A stretch of DNA of 64,000 nucleotides from Komagataeibacter diospyri (GTDB lineage Bacteria; Pseudomonadota; Alphaproteobacteria; Acetobacterales; Acetobacteraceae), in contig NZ_BDLU01000029.1 in assembly GCF_006538165.1 (NCBI RefSeq), forward strand, positions 1-64,000, in the 5' to 3' direction. The position numbers and the translations under genes were made by a program. The notes under the pieces are model-generated. The model was not told the DNA's origin. It did not search any database and saw only the letters and a program-made list of their open reading frames with translations. Of the stretch, positions 10,398 through 20,763 are shown one piece after another (positions within the stretch are counted from its first letter, which is position 1; each line of letters starts with the position of its first letter).

Positions 10398-11580
10398 TAA
10401 TCTGGCGGGAATCAGGGGTGCGGATGACAAACATGACGACGCACCCCGCCACCGCCGCCAGCATGGCCATGGCAAAGGGACTGCGTGGCCCTGCCACGCC
10501 AGCCAGTACACCGGACAGCACCGCGCCTGTCCCTGCTGCGATATCAAAGAAGACATCAAACAGCCCGATTGCCGACCCTGCCGCTGCGGCTGGCGCCTGC
10601 CGCAGCACCGGTAGTGCCAGCAGCGGATAGGTCAGCGAAAATCCAAGCCCGGTCAGGAAACTGCCCGCAGCTGCCCATGCCGGTCCCGGCGCCAGCCAGA
10701 TCAGGGACAGGCCCAATGCCTCCACCAGCATGATCGCGGCCACCATCGGCCTGACATCGTCACGATCCACATGGCGGCTGCCAACCAGACGGGCAATGAC
10801 ATGCCCCGCGCCAAACGCCCCTAGCGCCCAGCCCCCGCCATGCCAGCCACGATCTGCATAAAAAATGACCAGAAAGGACGAAATCGCGGCAAACCCCACC
10901 GCCGACAGGCCCAGGGTCAGCCCCCATGCCCATGTATGCCCGATCAGGTATTTCCAACGCATGCCACTGCCCGGATCGCCCGCACGTGGCCGCACGGGTG
11001 CGGGCAGCAACAGGGTCAGCCCCATACCCGCCGTCGGCAGGGCGATGGCGACAAGGCACACGCGGCCAAAACCGGCATGGGCCTCGATCACGTCCCCCAG
11101 TGCGGTGCCAATGCCCAGACCGGCAAATATGGCCAGCCCGACCCATGACATCGCGGCCCCCGCACGCGCGCTGCCCACCGTCGTCACGGCCCAGACGCCC
11201 CCGCCCGTGACCATCAGCCCTTCGCCCAGTCCCATGGCCAGCCGTCCCGCCATGATCATCACCTGCTGCATGCTCAGTGGCAGGACGGGTACCAGCACAA
11301 AGCTGTAGGCAAGCGCGGAACAAGCCGTGCATAGCAGGCCACATAGCAGCGTGTTGCGTCCACCAAGCCGGTCCGCCATCCGCCCGGCCCTCGGGCGCGA
11401 CAGCACGGTGGCGACGGACTGGATGCCCATGATCACACCGATCATGGTAGTCCCGGACGCAAAACGTGACTGGAGTTCCAGCGGCAGGGCCGACATCGCT
11501 ACCCCCATCGCCAGCATGCCGCTGCCAATGGCCAGCATGATGGGCAGCAGGCCACCACGGGTCGTAACATGAGAATTCAT
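10387..11580 (-). CDS. MFS transporter (predicted sugar/drug efflux type)
   Basis: A hydrophobic protein of 397 residues with about 12 predicted membrane helices and the MFS inter-helix motif GRMADRLGGRN between helices 2 and 3. The substrate cannot be read from sequence. The start is taken as ATG at 11580 (MNSHVTTRGGLLPIML); the in-frame ATG at 11598 adds six residues. The last codons, Ile-Asp-Lys-stop, are written by the TGATAAATAA flank of repeat copy B, so the C terminus may have been set by that element. It stands alone, downstream of tamB. Confidence 0.85.
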   Translation of the reverse strand: MNSHVTTRGGLLPIMLAIGSGMLAMGVAMSALPLELQSRFASGTTMIGVIMGIQSVATVLSRPRAGRMADRLGGRNTLLCGLLCTACSALAYSFVLVPVLPLSMQQVMIMAGRLAMGLGEGLMVTGGGVWAVTTVGSARAGAAMSWVGLAIFAGLGIGTALGDVIEAHAGFGRVCLVAIALPTAGMGLTLLLPAPVRPRAGDPGSGMRWKYLIGHTWAWGLTLGLSAVGFAAISSFLVIFYADRGWHGGGWALGAFGAGHVIARLVGSRHVDRDDVRPMVAAIMLVEALGLSLIWLAPGPAWAAAGSFLTGLGFSLTYPLLALPVLRQAPAAAAGSAIGLFDVFFDIAAGTGAVLSGVLAGVAGPRSPFAMAMLAAVAGCVVMFVIRTPDSRQIIDK

Positions 11581-11628
11581 GACGGGACCGTAATGCATTT
11601 TCCCCGCACCGAACAGGTCAGCGCGTAT

Positions 11629-14600
11629 TCAGTACTTGAACTGGTACAGCAACCCGATACTGCTACCCGGATCATTTTCCGGCGTAGTGAAACCGGTCAC
11701 GTTGCCGCCCGTGCCCACCGTGGTGTTCAGCTTCAGCCGCCTGGTCAGGTCAACCTGCACCTGCGCCTGCGTACCCGAACCCGATGTCGCCTGCTTGGCC
11801 CCCACATAGACACGGCGCATAACGTATTTCCCCGCCTCGATCGATCCGGTGTCATTACTGCCCGATCCGTTGGATGAACTGCTCATCTGCAACCGGTCCA
11901 GATGCAGCGTCTTGCGCACCATGCCCAGCGGGTCAAAGGCGGAACCACCACTCAGCGTCGCAACGGCGGCCGCGATCGACGCCATCTGCGTGGGCGAAAG
12001 CGACTGCGTATCCGACCCGAACAGAAGGATGGCCAGGATCTGGTCCTGCGACAGCGGCGGCGTGGAGGAAAACGAAATTTTCGGCGCGCTGGCATAGCCG
12101 CCTACATTCAGCCGGGCCGTGCCGTCATTCGTGCTGCGCTCGGCCACGAAATCCAGCGTAGGGTCGATTGCATGGGTCACACCCACACCATTGAAGCCCA
12201 CCTGCCCCTTGCTGAAATCAAGCGAGATGCCACCCAGCGAGAACCCGCCCTTGACCAGCGAAAACCCACCCGTCACCACTGGTGCGACAGTGGTACCGCC
12301 GGTATGGATGCTACCGTGCATTTCCGTGTTCAGCCCGTGCCCGCGCACATAGAACTGCCCTGGCGATCGCACGTCCAGTCCCAGCCCGATCACCAGCGGG
12401 GAGGAATGGACCACCTTTTCCTGCACCGCCGCATCCTCGGGGCGGATTACATCCAGATGCGCGACCGAGGTCGGTAGCGAGTCCGGAATATTGACATCCA
12501 CGCGCTTGAGCGTGATGCCCCCTGTCGCGTCGATCCTGCTGGCAAGCTGGCCCTTTATGCCCAGATCACCGTTTATGGTCGCGGTCACAAGGTCACTGGC
12601 CAGCGGCCGGGCGTTGTCGGCATGGATATGCAGGTCGATCGGCTGACCGGGTTCCAGCACCCCATAACTGCCGGTGACACTGATCGTCCCCTTGCCCGCC
12701 TGCGCATTCAGGTCAGCGATGACCAGCCGGTCCCCCATTGCATTGACCGTGCCACGCATTGCGGACAGCTGTATGCCCTGTCCATAATCATGAAATACGC
12801 CATTGGTCAGGTTCAGCGTGCCATTCAGACGTGGCTGCTGTGGGGTGCCGCGCACGCCCAAGCCGATCTGCAGCGCGCCACCCGCCTGCATGCCCTGCGC
12901 CCCCAGATAGGCATTGGCCACCGCAAGGTCCACATTGCCATCCGCCTGCAGCGTGATCTGGCCCGCCTTGTTGACCGGGGCCGTGCCATGCAGCCCCAGA
13001 TTGACCTGCGTGCCCGCACGCACCTGCGCATCGACCCGCGCCATGCCCGCTGTCAGGTTGGCCGTGGCCTCCACTGATGCAGGCGCCAGGGAGGACGTAT
13101 AGTCGGTATGGTATTTCAGATCCTGCCCCTGCACCGTAACCCGGCCGGAGGGACGATCGAGTGTCCCGGTCAGCCGCGCTTCGGCCGACAGCGTTCCCTG
13201 CGCATGCAGCGTGGGGACGAAGGGCGCAAGCAGGTCGGGTGACAGGCGGCTGACAACCGCATGCAGGTCCAGCGTGGGCCTGACCCTGCCACTGACCTCC
13301 ACGCTGCCCGACTGCCCGCGTGGGGGCGTCAGGCTGACCCTCAGGTGGTCAATCGCGGTTTCCTTGCCATAGGTCACGGTGGCCGGGGCATCCAGCCGGA
13401 TGACCTCGCGCCGGGCCTGTGCTTCCAGCCGGCGTATGTTCACGGAACTTGCGGGAATGTTGGACAGCACCGCTGCGTCAATGGTGGCAGGCCCCGTCCA
13501 TGGCGTATCCAGCCCCGACTGCGCCACCACGTTCAACGCGGCAAACGGCCCCTTTGCGGTGACATGCGCATGCCCCCCCATATCGCGGAAATGCGCGTTA
13601 TCCACCACAAGGTCGAGGTCGGTCACCGGCGCATCCCCCGTCGGGTCCTGCACCCTGCCCTTCAGCACCAGACGGTCCACCCGCGCCATGGCGGCACTCA
13701 GCGCGCTGTCCACGTTCACGCTCATGGCGGCAGGACTGTCCGCAGTGGCACTGGTGCTGTGCAGGCTGGCTGACAGGTGGCCGCTTATGTCCTGTCCCGT
13801 AAGATCGCGCAGGTCCGCAAGCCGCGTCATGTGCAGGTCCAGCGTGCCCGAAGGCACCACATGCCCCTTGGGCAGCATCATGTCCGCAAGCCCGGTCAGG
13901 CTTTTCCAGTTCAGGTGCGAAAGCTGGATATGACGGCTTTCATCGGCATTGCTGTCCAGCCGGGCGGCGATCTGGATGGGCGCGCGGTCCACCGTGCCCG
14001 ATACATCCAGCGCCCCCTCCCTGACCTGCGGCAGGTGCTGCATGCTCAGGCTGGCCTGCACGTTGCCCGCCGCCGTGTTGCTGGCCGCCATGCTGGCCTG
14101 CATCTTCAGGCTGGCGGCAAGGTCATTGACCGGGCCTGTGGCATGCAGGTCCGCCTGCGCCTGCCCTTTCAGCGTGGGGGCCAGCACATGCAGGTCCGAC
14201 AGGGCAAGATGCGCCGTGGCATCAACCTCCATCGGGTCCCCCGTCACCAGCCGGGCAGGTGTCGCATCAAGGTGCAGGGTCCGCCCCTCCGCCAGCAGCG
14301 AGGTAAATGTGACGGTATTCCCCTTACCCGGCCCGCTGCCGATGGTGCCCGCGATATTCAGGTGTCCCCTGTCCCCGATCAGGCCGACCGCCATGGGCAG
14401 GCCGCCATCCAGCACGATATGGCTGTCCAGCGCGAACGGCCCTGCCTGCCGCGCCGTGGGCAGGGTGATGCTGCCATCCAGCCCGGCATGGCCATGCATC
14501 TGCGTGCCGCCCGCCGCCGCCAGCGGGCCAAGGTCCGGCAGGTCGGCATGGAAGGTCGCCGCCATGGGCCGCGCCGTCGTGACCCGTCCGGTCAGCCGCG

Positions 14601-15831
14601 CCAGCGGATGCGACAGTGTCAGGTCCACCGGCCCCCCTGTTGCATCGGGACGCCACAGCACATCCAGCCGCAGCGGATCAGAAGCAAACAGCGTGGGCTG
14701 GCTGCCCGGAATGCGCAGGCCGGTCACGGTGGTATGGAGGGCGGCGTGCTCCTCCTGTCCGCCTGCCTGCGCGCTCAACCCTTCGGCCACCATGTGCAGG
14801 GAGGTGAAACCGGCGTCGTTATAGGTCAGGCGATCAATATCCAGCGTGCCATTGCCGGTGGGCCGGTCCACCGTGCCCCCCATATGGGCGGCAAGGCTTA
14901 TGCCCTGCCAGTTTGCGCCGCTGATCGTCACCGGATCGCTTTTGCCCGATACATCCAGCGCCATGTGGTGCGTGACCAGCCCGACCTGGCCACCCGCCTG
15001 AAGGTGAATGGCCCCGGCCGTGGCGGACAGGGCAAGGCGACTGGCATCACGCGGGCCGTGCAGGCCCAGTGACAGGTCCATGGGCGCCAGGGCGGACAGG
15101 CCACTCAGGGTGGCGACAAAGCCCTGCGCGTCCTCATGCGCACGCAGGTCCAGCGCGACATTGGCGCGATCCAGCCGCGTGGTCAGCGAAAGCGCCCCGG
15201 GCCGGTCCAGCCGCTTCAGGTCCAGCGCGATATCGGCGGGCGGCAGGGTCGCTATGGAAAAATGGTCCAGCACCGGAGCGATGTCATCAAGGCTGGCATG
15301 ACCATTGAGGCTGAAGGACGCGGGCACGCGGGCAATGGCAGCGCCCACGTCAATCCGCGCCACATGCACCGCGCGGATATCGACAGCCATGTGGATGCTG
15401 CCTGACGTGTCCTTTTCCGGCTTTGACGGATGGGCGGGATCATCCTCGCTCAGTCGGGGAATGGACAGGCGCGCCATGGACAGGTTGCCGATCACGGCGC
15501 GCCGCGTCAGCAGTCGCAGCGGCGACCAGTCCAGTTGCAGGTCATCAATCGACAGCCACGCGCCTTTATAATCATCCAGTTCCAGATGCCGGACATGCAG
15601 CGCATCGGGAAAACGCCCTCCCAGCCCCGACAGGTGCACGCTGCCACCGGTCAACCCCGGCAGGCGCCGTTCGATTTCATGCTGGCCCGCACCGGTATTG
15701 GCCGCCACCAGCACCATGCCCAGCGCCGCCACCACCAGTCCCACCGGAATGCCCACTGCAAAGGCGGTCGCGCGCAGGACGCGCCGGGCCGTGCCACGCG
15801 GCGGTGTGGAGGGGATGGTCGTCTCAGGCAT
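11629..15831 (-). CDS. tamB: Translocation and assembly module inner-membrane subunit TamB
   Basis: A 1400-residue protein with one N-terminal membrane anchor (about residues 20-43) and a very long periplasmic region rich in beta-strand repeats, ending in the conserved TamB (DUF490) domain with FSLVKGGFSLGG, LSQDQILAILLFG and LNTTVGTGGNV. TamB spans the periplasm and works with TamA in outer-membrane protein and probably phospholipid transport. Its ATG shares one base with the tamA stop (TGATG), so the two are translationally coupled. The ordinary final signature FQYKY-like tail is present as LYQFKY. Confidence 0.93.
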   Translation of the reverse strand: MPETTIPSTPPRGTARRVLRATAFAVGIPVGLVVAALGMVLVAANTGAGQHEIERRLPGLTGGSVHLSGLGGRFPDALHVRHLELDDYKGAWLSIDDLQLDWSPLRLLTRRAVIGNLSMARLSIPRLSEDDPAHPSKPEKDTSGSIHMAVDIRAVHVARIDVGAAIARVPASFSLNGHASLDDIAPVLDHFSIATLPPADIALDLKRLDRPGALSLTTRLDRANVALDLRAHEDAQGFVATLSGLSALAPMDLSLGLHGPRDASRLALSATAGAIHLQAGGQVGLVTHHMALDVSGKSDPVTISGANWQGISLAAHMGGTVDRPTGNGTLDIDRLTYNDAGFTSLHMVAEGLSAQAGGQEEHAALHTTVTGLRIPGSQPTLFASDPLRLDVLWRPDATGGPVDLTLSHPLARLTGRVTTARPMAATFHADLPDLGPLAAAGGTQMHGHAGLDGSITLPTARQAGPFALDSHIVLDGGLPMAVGLIGDRGHLNIAGTIGSGPGKGNTVTFTSLLAEGRTLHLDATPARLVTGDPMEVDATAHLALSDLHVLAPTLKGQAQADLHATGPVNDLAASLKMQASMAASNTAAGNVQASLSMQHLPQVREGALDVSGTVDRAPIQIAARLDSNADESRHIQLSHLNWKSLTGLADMMLPKGHVVPSGTLDLHMTRLADLRDLTGQDISGHLSASLHSTSATADSPAAMSVNVDSALSAAMARVDRLVLKGRVQDPTGDAPVTDLDLVVDNAHFRDMGGHAHVTAKGPFAALNVVAQSGLDTPWTGPATIDAAVLSNIPASSVNIRRLEAQARREVIRLDAPATVTYGKETAIDHLRVSLTPPRGQSGSVEVSGRVRPTLDLHAVVSRLSPDLLAPFVPTLHAQGTLSAEARLTGTLDRPSGRVTVQGQDLKYHTDYTSSLAPASVEATANLTAGMARVDAQVRAGTQVNLGLHGTAPVNKAGQITLQADGNVDLAVANAYLGAQGMQAGGALQIGLGVRGTPQQPRLNGTLNLTNGVFHDYGQGIQLSAMRGTVNAMGDRLVIADLNAQAGKGTISVTGSYGVLEPGQPIDLHIHADNARPLASDLVTATINGDLGIKGQLASRIDATGGITLKRVDVNIPDSLPTSVAHLDVIRPEDAAVQEKVVHSSPLVIGLGLDVRSPGQFYVRGHGLNTEMHGSIHTGGTTVAPVVTGGFSLVKGGFSLGGISLDFSKGQVGFNGVGVTHAIDPTLDFVAERSTNDGTARLNVGGYASAPKISFSSTPPLSQDQILAILLFGSDTQSLSPTQMASIAAAVATLSGGSAFDPLGMVRKTLHLDRLQMSSSSNGSGSNDTGSIEAGKYVMRRVYVGAKQATSGSGTQAQVQVDLTRRLKLNTTVGTGGNVTGFTTPENDPGSSIGLLYQFKY

Positions 15832-17798
15832 CAGAACGTTTCCCCCAGCCCCACATACAGTTCCCACTTGTCACCCCGCGCGGGGCGGTTGATCGGCACG
15901 GCCACATCCAGGCGCACCGGGCCGATGGGCGTATAATAGCGTGCCCCGGCACCAGCACCCACGCGCACCGTGCCCTGGAACGGCGTCCGGTCCGCCGTGA
16001 CCTGACCTGCGTCGATAAAGCCGACAGCGCCGAATTTCTGCATGATGCGCTGACGGTATTCAAACGACCCCGCATCCATGGACGTGCCACCAATGGCATA
16101 GCGCGTATTGGCGAACTGTGGCCCCACGCCCTGATAGCGGAAGCCGCGCACCGTGGCGGAGCCACCGGCATACAGCCGCTGGTCAGGCGGGATGGCGAAG
16201 GTCGATGCCCCTTCCACATTGCCAATGGTGCCGCGCCACGCCAGCACGCTGCGGCCCGGGCGCGACAGGCCCAGGGCCTTCAGGTCGAAATAGGTCGAGA
16301 CCGTCGCCTGCATGATCGCGAAGAACGACGTACCGTCCGTCAGCGAAGCCGATGGCGTGATGCTGGCGCCCAGCCGCACTCCGTGGGTTGCAGGAGTGAT
16401 GGGGTTGTCCACCCCCGTGCCGTCATAATTGGCCGAAAGCGGCAGGGATGCGATGAAATAGCTGTTGTTGGTACGCATCTGCTGGATCTGTTCCTGCTCG
16501 ATCTGGCCGCCAAAGGACACGTTCCAGTGACGGTTGACGCGGCGGATGATGCCGATACGCGCCAGCAGCGCGGTCTGACGGTAGGAATAGAGTTCCTGTT
16601 TGATCCCCTCCAGGCGCGCGCTCATGTTCTGGTTGCGCGACCCGAAATCGGGCTTCAGCAGGTCGGCATAGAAGTCATAGCCCAGCCCCTGCTCCGCCGA
16701 GCCGCCAAGCCCGGTAATCAGCGCCGTCAGCCGCAGCCTCTCGGCATTGCCGAACAGGTTGTTATGCGTCCATGTCACACCCGCGCGGCCACCAAGGTCG
16801 GTGGAATAGCCACCTTCCGCGCCCACGCTGTGGCGCTTGCCCTCACGGAACGCAAAATCAAGTGGCATGGAGCCATCGGGGGCAAGCGTATCGCCATGGT
16901 TGACCTGCACATCAGCAAACAGCCCGGTGGCGGCAATGTCCTGCCGGGCGCGTTCAATGCGCGAAGGCTGGTACAGCTCCCCCGGTGCGATGGTCAGCCT
17001 GCGCGCGATATAGGCCGGGTGCGTGCGCTGCAGCCCCGCGAAGTCGAACGCCCCCAGATTGACCACCGGCCCGCGATGGACGGTATAAGCGATGTCGAGC
17101 GTATGCGTGTCGGGCCGCAGCCAGGCCTGCGGCTTGCTGACACTGGCCAGTGCGTATCCCTCCTCCGTCAGGGCGGTCTGGAGCGTGACGCCGGCGGCCA
17201 GCACGTTTTCGGCCTGCGCGGGCATGCCGGGCTTCATGGCGAAGGCCTTTACCTCATCCGCATTCAGCTTGACGGGCGGGTCGCCCCTGTCGGGATTCAG
17301 CGTCACGACCCCGATACGGAACTGCACGCCGGGCTGGGCGCTGATGGTGACCTGTGCCCTGTGCCCCTCGGGAATGGACTGCATCCATTCGGGCAGGTCC
17401 GGATCGCGCCCGTCATGGCTGCCTGCAATGGGCGCACCGGACTTGCCGCCGGCATCGGCCACGGTAATGGTGATGCCGCCCGCATAAAAACCAAAGCTTT
17501 CCAGCGCGCTGATCAGGCGGGAATAATCGTTATGGATACGCCCCGTCAGCGCGAAGGGGCTGACGGCCTGCGTCTTCTGCAGCGACAGCAGGTCCGATGA
17601 CGCACGCAGCGCGTCATCAAGGTCTGCATTGCCGGTCGGGCGCAGGGTGGTGGTGTATTCCTGCGGGTCGGCCGCCATGGCGGCCGGAACCCATGACCCG
17701 AAGACTGTCATGGCTGCAAACAGGCTTACATAACCGGCACTGCGCCGGGCACGCGCATTAAGGCCGCGTGCCAGACGGGAATGACGCAATCCTGTCAA
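15831..17798 (-). CDS. tamA: Autotransporter assembly complex outer-membrane protein TamA (Omp85 family)
   Basis: A 655-residue outer-membrane protein. A signal peptide ends near AAMA (about residue 42), followed by POTRA repeats and a 16-strand BamA-like barrel. The Omp85 signature region VRGFRYQGVGPQF and the C-terminal GPVRLDVAVPINR are visible, and the last residue is Phe (LGETF), as needed for BAM recognition. It acts with TamB, whose gene overlaps its stop by one base. A roughly 400-bp region separates it from divergent miaB. Confidence 0.93.
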   Translation of the reverse strand: MTGLRHSRLARGLNARARRSAGYVSLFAAMTVFGSWVPAAMAADPQEYTTTLRPTGNADLDDALRASSDLLSLQKTQAVSPFALTGRIHNDYSRLISALESFGFYAGGITITVADAGGKSGAPIAGSHDGRDPDLPEWMQSIPEGHRAQVTISAQPGVQFRIGVVTLNPDRGDPPVKLNADEVKAFAMKPGMPAQAENVLAAGVTLQTALTEEGYALASVSKPQAWLRPDTHTLDIAYTVHRGPVVNLGAFDFAGLQRTHPAYIARRLTIAPGELYQPSRIERARQDIAATGLFADVQVNHGDTLAPDGSMPLDFAFREGKRHSVGAEGGYSTDLGGRAGVTWTHNNLFGNAERLRLTALITGLGGSAEQGLGYDFYADLLKPDFGSRNQNMSARLEGIKQELYSYRQTALLARIGIIRRVNRHWNVSFGGQIEQEQIQQMRTNNSYFIASLPLSANYDGTGVDNPITPATHGVRLGASITPSASLTDGTSFFAIMQATVSTYFDLKALGLSRPGRSVLAWRGTIGNVEGASTFAIPPDQRLYAGGSATVRGFRYQGVGPQFANTRYAIGGTSMDAGSFEYRQRIMQKFGAVGFIDAGQVTADRTPFQGTVRVGAGAGARYYTPIGPVRLDVAVPINRPARGDKWELYVGLGETF

Positions 17799-18076
17799 AC
17801 GGTGCCGCCCCTGTTCCTGTCTTGCGTGTATTCAGTTTCCCACTGTGTGATAACTGCCATTCCCGGCATGCATGATCAAACCGATATTAACGTCGTTGCC
17901 TTAATAAGTTCCGAATATGTCATATAGGTGCCCAAAAGACGCGGGTCATGTTGCAAACTGTCTCCACCCCCCCAATCCTTTCTTGACATACCCCCGATTC
18001 CAGCGGGCATGATCGACATGGGCAGGAAGGGGTTGCCGCATCCGGCACCCTGCCATGATGCAAACCGGGAGCGTTG
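17799..18076. other. Intergenic region between divergent tamA and miaB
   Basis: This stretch carries the promoters for tamA (leftward) and the miaB group (rightward). A TTGACA hexamer at 17983-17988 is a possible -35 element, but I see no convincing -10 at the right distance. No hairpin or repeat copy is evident. Confidence 0.4.
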
Positions 18077-18202
18077 ATGGGCAGACCATTTGTTCCTTGG
18101 CTTATTATCGACGGCAAGGCACTTGACCGCACGCAACTGTACACCGATGTGTTGCGCCCGTTATGCGGGCACCCGCCCGCGATGATGCCCGAGGATACCT
18201 GA
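18077..18202 (+). CDS. Possible small protein upstream of miaB
   Basis: A 41-codon frame beginning MGRPFVPWLIIDGK, with a GGGAG ribosome site about 8 bp before the ATG and its stop 3 bp before the GTG start of miaB. That spacing would suit translational coupling. I do not recognise the sequence, and its codons in the first half are less GC-rich at third positions than the neighbours. It could be a real small protein, a leader peptide, or chance. Confidence 0.35.
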   Translation: MGRPFVPWLIIDGKALDRTQLYTDVLRPLCGHPPAMMPEDT

Positions 18203-18205
18203 CCT

Positions 18206-19615
18206 GTGAACAGCCTGTCTCCCCCTTCCGGTGTGGCCCAGCCGCAAACCAGCACATCGTCCACGACAAGGGGGCTTCATGTCATAACATGGGGCTGCCA
18301 GATGAACGTGTATGACAGCGAACGGATGTCGGACGTGCTGCGCCCGCTGGGCTATCGCGCCGTGGGGGCACCGGATGATGCGGACATGATCATTCTCAAC
18401 ACCTGTCATATCCGTGACCGCGCGGCCGAAAAGGTTTTTTCCGAACTGGGCCGCCTGCGCAAGGTCAAGGAAGCCCGCGCCGAACGGGGCGAAGGCACGG
18501 TGCTGGCCGTGGCGGGGTGTGTGGCGCAGGCGGAAGGCGGCGAAATACTGGCCCGCGCGCCGTATGTCGATATCGTACTGGGACCGCAGACCTATCACCG
18601 CCTGCCCGAAATGGTTGCCCGCGCGGCCCGTGCGGCGGGCGCGGTGATCGAGACGGATTTCCCCGTCGAGCAGAAATTCGACTTCCTGCCCGCCGACCGC
18701 GAAGCCCCGGCCGGGGGGGCTGCCTTCCTGACCATTCAGGAAGGGTGTGACAAATTCTGTTCCTTCTGCGTCGTACCATATACGCGCGGGGCCGAAAGCA
18801 GCCGCCCCGCACAGGCCGTGATCGCGGAAGCCCGGCGGCTGGTCGCCGCAGGCGTGCGCGAGATCACCCTGCTGGGCCAGAACGTCAACGCCTACCATGG
18901 CGATGGCCCTGATGGGCGCACATGGGGGCTGGCGCGCCTTGCCCGCGTGCTGGCCGATGATGTGGGGGTCGAACGCATCCGCTACACCACGTCGCACCCG
19001 CGCGACATGGAAGACGACCTGATTGCCGCCCATCGCGACCTGCCGCAGCTCATGCCGTTCCTGCACCTGCCGGTGCAGTCCGGCTCCGACCGGGTGCTGG
19101 CCGCCATGAACCGGGGACACACGGCGGATGAATACCGCGCACTGGCTGGCCGCCTGCGCGACGCACGGCCCGACCTTGCGCTGTCATCCGACTTTATCGT
19201 CGGTCACCCCGGCGAGACGGATGCCGACTTTGCCGACACGATGCGCCTGATCAACGATATCGGCTTCGCGCAGGCCTATTCCTTCAAATACTCCTCGCGT
19301 CCCGGCACGCCTGCGGCCGGTGCGGCCATGCACGTGCCCGAGGATGTGAAGGATGCCCGCCTGCAGGAACTTCAGGCCATGCTGCGCGTACAGCAGGATG
19401 CATTCAATGACGCGACCATCGGCCTGACCGCACCCGTCCTGTTTACCGGACGCGGGCGCAAGCCGGGACAGCTTTCGGGGAAAAGCCCGTGGCTGCAGGC
19501 CGTGAACGTGGATGGGCCGGACAGCCTGATCGGACGTATCGCAAACGTGGATATCCGCCACCGTTACACCAACTCGCTCGGCGGTGTCCTGACAGAGGAG
19601 ACAGACAGGGCTTGA
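18206..19615 (+). CDS. miaB: tRNA-2-methylthio-N6-dimethylallyladenosine synthase
   Basis: A radical-SAM methylthiotransferase of 469 residues modifying A37 of tRNAs that read UNN codons. The N-terminal UPF0004 domain has Cys31 ([10 protein letters not shown]), the [12 protein letters not shown] segment and GCVAQAEGG; the radical-SAM motif is C181-x3-C185-x2-C188; a C-terminal TRAM domain follows. The start is a GTG at 18206, since no ATG lies before the conserved WGCQMN region except inside it. Its stop TGA overlaps the TTG start of the PhoH gene. Confidence 0.93.
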   Translation: MNSLSPPSGVAQPQTSTSSTTRGLHVITWGCQMNVYDSERMSDVLRPLGYRAVGAPDDADMIILNTCHIRDRAAEKVFSELGRLRKVKEARAERGEGTVLAVAGCVAQAEGGEILARAPYVDIVLGPQTYHRLPEMVARAARAAGAVIETDFPVEQKFDFLPADREAPAGGAAFLTIQEGCDKFCSFCVVPYTRGAESSRPAQAVIAEARRLVAAGVREITLLGQNVNAYHGDGPDGRTWGLARLARVLADDVGVERIRYTTSHPRDMEDDLIAAHRDLPQLMPFLHLPVQSGSDRVLAAMNRGHTADEYRALAGRLRDARPDLALSSDFIVGHPGETDADFADTMRLINDIGFAQAYSFKYSSRPGTPAAGAAMHVPEDVKDARLQELQAMLRVQQDAFNDATIGLTAPVLFTGRGRKPGQLSGKSPWLQAVNVDGPDSLIGRIANVDIRHRYTNSLGGVLTEETDRA

Positions 19616-20763
19616 GAGAACAGACACAATCCACGCTCCACGTCCCCCGTCGCGGCGGCGGGCGGCGTCCTCCCCCCCACGGCGCGGCTGCGGCAAATGA
19701 CCGCACCGTGACCCTGCAGTTTGAGGATAACGCGCTTCTGGCGCAGCTTGTGGGGGATCACGACCGTCATCTCCTGCATCTTGAACGTGGATTTGATGTC
19801 CGGCTGGCCTGCCGTGGCAATCGCATCGCCATTACGGGTGCCGCCGCACGGGTCGGCCTTGCGCAGGGCACGCTGACCGAACTCTACCGCCGTGCCCGCG
19901 CGGGGCAGGTTGTCGATACCGCCACCGTGGACACCGCCATCCGCATCGCGGCCCATGCCCTGTCCGCCCCATCCGCCGCACCAACGGATATGCCCGCCAT
20001 GACCAATGCCAGCACCCCCGTTGTTCCTGCCCGTCCGTCACTTGCGGATCTGCCCACCATCATGACCCGGCGTGGCCCCATCGCGCCGCGTTCCGTGGGC
20101 CAGGGGCAGTACATGGACATGCTGGCGCGGCAGGAAATGGTGTTTGGCCTTGGCCCCGCCGGCACGGGCAAGACCTATCTTGCGGTGGCGCAGGCGGTAG
20201 CCATGCTGCAGGCGGGACAGGTGGACCGGATTGTCCTGTCGCGGCCTGCGGTCGAAGCGGGCGAAAGGCTGGGCTTCCTGCCCGGCGACCTGAAGGAAAA
20301 GATCGATCCCTACCTGCGTCCACTCTATGATGCCCTGCATGACATGATGCCGGGCGATCAGGTCATCCGGCGCATGGGCACGGGGGAGATTGAGGTGGCG
20401 CCGCTTGCATTCATGCGCGGGCGAACGCTGGCGCACTGTTTTGTGATTCTGGACGAGGCGCAGAACACGACCCCCGCCCAGATGAAGATGTTCCTGACCC
20501 GCATGGGGGAAGGCACGCGCATGGTCATTACCGGCGACCTGAGCCAGGTTGACCTGCCGCGTGGCGTGACATCCGGCCTGAGGGAGGCGGTCGAAACACT
20601 CGACGGCCTGCCCGGGATCGGCATGATGCGATTTGAATCGCGTGACGTGGTGCGCCACCCGCTGGTGGCGCGTATAGTGGAGGCATACGACCAGCGCGCC
20701 GGGGCACAGCACCGCCCCCACCGCGCCCGGTCGCAGCAGGAGAACGATGAAACCTCGAAGTAG
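19612..20763 (+). CDS. ybeZ: PhoH-like P-loop ATPase (YbeZ type)
   Basis: A 383-residue PhoH-family ATPase. Walker A GPAGTGKT starts at residue 181 and Walker B is [10 protein letters not shown]. The family acts with YbeY in rRNA maturation and ribosome quality control. The likely start is TTG at 19612, overlapping the miaB stop as TTGA with a GAGGAG-type site upstream; a GTG at 19708 is the main alternative. It is followed by ybeY with a 17-bp overlap, the classical miaB-ybeZ-ybeY-corC order. Confidence 0.9.
   Translation: MREQTQSTLHVPRRGGGRRPPPHGAAAANDRTVTLQFEDNALLAQLVGDHDRHLLHLERGFDVRLACRGNRIAITGAAARVGLAQGTLTELYRRARAGQVVDTATVDTAIRIAAHALSAPSAAPTDMPAMTNASTPVVPARPSLADLPTIMTRRGPIAPRSVGQGQYMDMLARQEMVFGLGPAGTGKTYLAVAQAVAMLQAGQVDRIVLSRPAVEAGERLGFLPGDLKEKIDPYLRPLYDALHDMMPGDQVIRRMGTGEIEVAPLAFMRGRTLAHCFVILDEAQNTTPAQMKMFLTRMGEGTRMVITGDLSQVDLPRGVTSGLREAVETLDGLPGIGMMRFESRDVVRHPLVARIVEAYDQRAGAQHRPHRARSQQENDETSK

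Noticed and set aside
15423..17600. A 725-codon + strand frame opposite tamA and the start of tamB
   Set aside because: Antisense shadow of recognised genes; low-complexity Arg/Gly-rich translation.
17887..17904. Possible CtrA site (two TTAA half-sites)
   Set aside because: The half-sites are 10 bp apart; the CtrA consensus needs 7.
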